Part shown: one piece after another, positions 60,906 to 64,000 of the stretch
Layout: the number at the start of each line of letters is the position of its first letter
How positions within the stretch are numbered: the stretch's first letter is position 1
Assembly (NCBI GenBank): GCA_963693315.1
Contig: OY856187.1
Span: forward strand, 71,280,033-71,344,032
Reading direction: 5' to 3'
Length of the DNA: 64,000 nt
Origin: Diogma glabrata
Lineage: Eukaryota; Arthropoda; Insecta; Diptera; Cylindrotomidae
Position numbers and translations under genes: made by a program
The notes under the pieces: generated by a model
Database searches by the model: none
What the model was told of the DNA's origin: nothing
The model's input: only the letters and a program-made list of their open reading frames with translations

Positions 60906-63900
60906 GTGTTACATTGTGGTATTTGATCTTTGTAATTAGGTTTTCTATGATAAAGACAATGTTTTCTGTCAGTGGAATTGAACGAAAATTAAAACTAACT
61001 AAATTCCATGGTACCGGAACAATGGTTTACCGAATTAACAATTATATCGAATAGAATCGATTGAATTCAAAAAATATATTTTGTTGTAACGTATTTTCAT
61101 GAGAGTCTAAAGCAGCAAATTTATATTGTAAGAATGATGGTATATAGAATGGTGATAAAAACAAATTACGAAAGATTAGATGTTTAATATCAATCTATTT
61201 GGGACATACTACTGCCGCAAATTTGTAAGAAACTTTCATATTATGTATCCCATGTACCAATACTTCGATTTAAGTTACGATGAACGGAACTAATGTTAAC
61301 TTAAAATCTATTCGACATCTAAAGGTGGACTTAGCACATGATTCGAGTAATAATGAAATTCTGAATCTGGACAGCTGCGGCTTACGTACAATTAGGTATG
61401 CATTTAACGCTGGAGTTAAAGCAACGAATTGATCTGTGATTGAATCTGTATGATCTGATTCGCCAATAATTTATTTGCTTGCTTTAAATGCTCCTAATCG
61501 AAAAGCTGATGAAAAATATTAGATATTAAAAATATTAAAATATTCTCATGAAACTTTGTTCAAAAAGGTTGAACAAGCCTTTTTACTCTTACCTGGTTTT
61601 AAGAAATATGTTAATGAAGCTACTAAAACTAAAAATTTAGTTTCTGAAGCACTTAAAGATGAACTACTGGATTAAAAATTATCTGTTTTGATATTGTTTA
61701 CTTATGAGATGCAAATATTTTGTACTCAGATTCAATCAAATAATCCTTTAGTTCCATTTCTTCATAAAAATAATTTAACAATTCATTTTATTTCAATTTT
61801 AAAAATAATATGTACGAGAATCATTCAATCTGATATTTTCGAGCCAAGGTTTTTGTTATATTAACGATTAAAAGTGTTAACAAATGAATTAATGTACACT
61901 TTTATTCATTTTTCTATCAATTACAAAATATCGTGGTATAAAAATTTTCTGAAAAAATTAAAAACTCCAGACTCGGTCTGGATAACCTAAAAAAAAAAAC
62001 AGGGATTTTTTGCCGTAATATTCTAGATACCTTATCTATTTCACATTTTAAATTGATTGTTTTCCATTTTTTAGCGAAAATTTTTCATTTTTTCCATTTA
62101 TATTCAATCTGACTTATAACGTTAGCCCTGATCTAACTACCTACCTCAGATATAATATTTTGGGTAAAATAAATATTAACTAACATTAATATTTTGTTTG
62201 AAATTGTACTAAGCTTTGATAATTTTGGGATTATAAAGGGGCTGAGCTTATCAATTTTAGGCCTAAAATCTATTTCAACTTTAACGAATTTCTTTAGTGT
62301 TTCTGTGTCCGTATGATTATAAATAAAAGCTTGGGTGCTCACTGCTCATTTTTTAAGAATTGGAAGCCCAATTAAAATTTAAAAATTTCTCAGCAGTCTC
62401 GAATTCATTTTCATTTCATTTTCATTCATTTTACCATCGTTCTACTTCGTGTTATTTTATTTAGTATAATTTTACTTTGAATTACTTGATACAGCGTAGT
62501 TTTACTTCGCCTCACTTCATTTAGTATAATTTCACTTCGCTACATTTAGCTTTAGCTACCATTTTTCATATTTTCGCTTTGCTTCGTTGCAACACTGCTT
62601 TTTTATAATTTTAATGTCTAATGAGCGCCAAAGCTTTTATTTATAGACTTACGAGTACGGAAATATAAATACGTTAATGTTATATTTTGGTAAAATGGGT
62701 GCTAGCATATACCAAAATAGGCCCTAATAAGCTCAAACTCCTTGTAAACCCAAAATTATGAAAGTTGAGTTACTATTGCAAAAAAATATCAAATATTAAT
62801 GTGGGTAAAAATTTATTTTACCACAAATATTCATGGTGTCTACCTGGTATGGAATTCTGGAAAAGTCATGTAAAGTCAGGGGATTTTTTTTGGTCCGGAA
62901 ATGTCATGGAAAGTCATGAAATTTTAATTATTTCTCTGGAAAAATTTGATTTTAACAAAAATTATGTACAAAGAAATCCCTTTGCTTTCTGTCAGTTATA
63001 ACATTGTTAACAGTTACTAACTAGGGACTAACAAAACGGGTAAAATACTATTTTTGGGCACTCGTATGATGCGCCCGATTGGGGTTACTGGTGATTTTCA
63101 ACAGTTTGTTGCTATAAATTAAAAATAAATAGGGATTCAAATTAAACCTTGAGTACACCAGCATTAATTAATGTAGATTCAAAAGAAAAGCTATTTTAGT
63201 AAACGTTGCATTTTTTACAATATTATACAAATGTTTTGTTGATGAGAATTCTTCTGAGGAGATCAAATCAATCTCGACCCCCCGTCTGCTACATATTTCC
63301 GTCCCATCTTAGCAACTACCTCTGCCCACCCATTCACTGTTCACATAATTAAATGTAAAACAGCGACATTTTAACATGATTTTTTCAACAGCGTTTTACT
63401 TTTCTGGCATTGTTTTACCTGATAATTTTAATGCCCAACAGAAGTCGTATAACTTCAACGGGGGACGTCACTATCGCACTACACCCTTGTTTTTTATGTT
63501 AATGGTTTGGAAATGTGCTTGAACTCGTGTGTTGTGTGCAGTGAGAGATGGAATGAGTCTTCCAATAAGGGAGATGGAATGAGTCATTCAATGAGTCGGA
63601 TTTCTGTCGGGAACGGGGACCCTACGATGAAGTGGGATACGGTATTCAGCAAAACAATAAAATTTTGTGTTTTGGGAGAAAATTTAAATTTTGAATAAAC
63701 TAGACGATATTGGTAGAGATGGAATGAAATCATACGTTGTAAACTCATTTTATAACTTCTTTTAGCAGTTTGTACACTAACATTCCAACAAAAAACCTTT
63801 CAATCACTCCAATTCCACAACCACCTGTAAATCTTAACGCCTTCACTTCTTATTTAATTGTATTTACTTATATATTAAACTATAAACGAAACAAAAAAAA

Positions 63901-64000
63901 TCCCACCATGAAACTTATAAATTCTAGTTTCGTATTTAATATTTAATTCGATCTCTACTAATACCGTCTGTTTATACAAAATTAAAATCTGCCGAAAAAC
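60906..64000. other. AT-rich stretch, no gene recognised
   Basis: Open frames such as 62133-62342 (minus), 62765-63001 and 63507-63698 show no motif. At 62450-62560 the strings TTTAGTATAATTT and ACTTCGC repeat irregularly. At 61560-61675 a short open reading (VEQAFLLLPGFKKYVNEA, then ALKDELLD) has non-random composition but no known family. Confidence 0.4.

Noticed and set aside
57949..62125. hAT transposon suggested by CAGGGCT near 57952 and AGCCCTG near 62120
   Set aside because: Only about 8 terminal bases match, the 8-bp flanks differ, and no transposase lies between.

Overview
This window looks like repeat-rich, AT-rich nuclear DNA from an arthropod, most likely an insect. The evidence is spliced-type, decayed transposon genes, long microsatellites, foldback MITEs, a Ty3/gypsy element with 4-bp target duplications, LINE, Penelope and PIF/Harbinger remnants, and no bacterial gene layout. 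No conserved host gene could be recognised. Nearly everything that can be named is mobile or satellite DNA, most of it broken and much of it nested.

Layout. 0-9 kb: a dead Ty3/gypsy integrase fragment, then a dispersed element (about 3.87-6.77 kb) filled with tandem monomers of about 300 bp that carry poly-G runs. 9.15-11.4 kb: a jockey-like LINE with internal deletions. 11.9-13 kb: a 7-bp satellite. 14.7-15.2 kb: a MITE with CAG target duplications, abutting a 5.3-kb (CAACAT)n array. 20.6-26.6 kb: two near-identical copies of a segment of about 2.8 kb, separated by a second CAACAT array and each holding a (TA)n tract. 26.9-30.2 kb: minisatellite-like and foldback AT-rich repeats. 30.2-37.9 kb: an almost intact Ty3/gypsy LTR retrotransposon on the minus strand, inserted into one of those repeats. 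38.6-43 kb: further repeat copies and a 150-bp-arm palindrome. 43.5-45.9 kb: a foldback MITE cluster split by a LINE. 45.93-57.87 kb: a composite bounded by inverted termini and TTA duplications, holding a PIF/Harbinger transposase pseudogene, its MADF-BESS companion gene, LINE tails, a TA-flanked 5-kb element and a Penelope-like element. 58-64 kb: two LINE remnants and unremarkable AT-rich DNA.

How the genes work together. The best-preserved system is the LTR retrotransposon. Gag (two zinc knuckles) ends on a heptamer that fits the canonical -1 frameshift site, followed after 7 nt by a perfect 9-bp stem, which would pass ribosomes into protease. Protease carries a run of 20-residue repeats and then an in-frame TAG before reverse transcriptase, RNase H and integrase. 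The PIF/Harbinger pair (transposase plus MADF-BESS DNA-binding partner) is the second recognisable two-gene system, but its transposase is frameshifted.

Limits: all homology calls are by eye from motifs. The duplication at 20.6-26.6 kb could be an assembly (haplotype) artefact.
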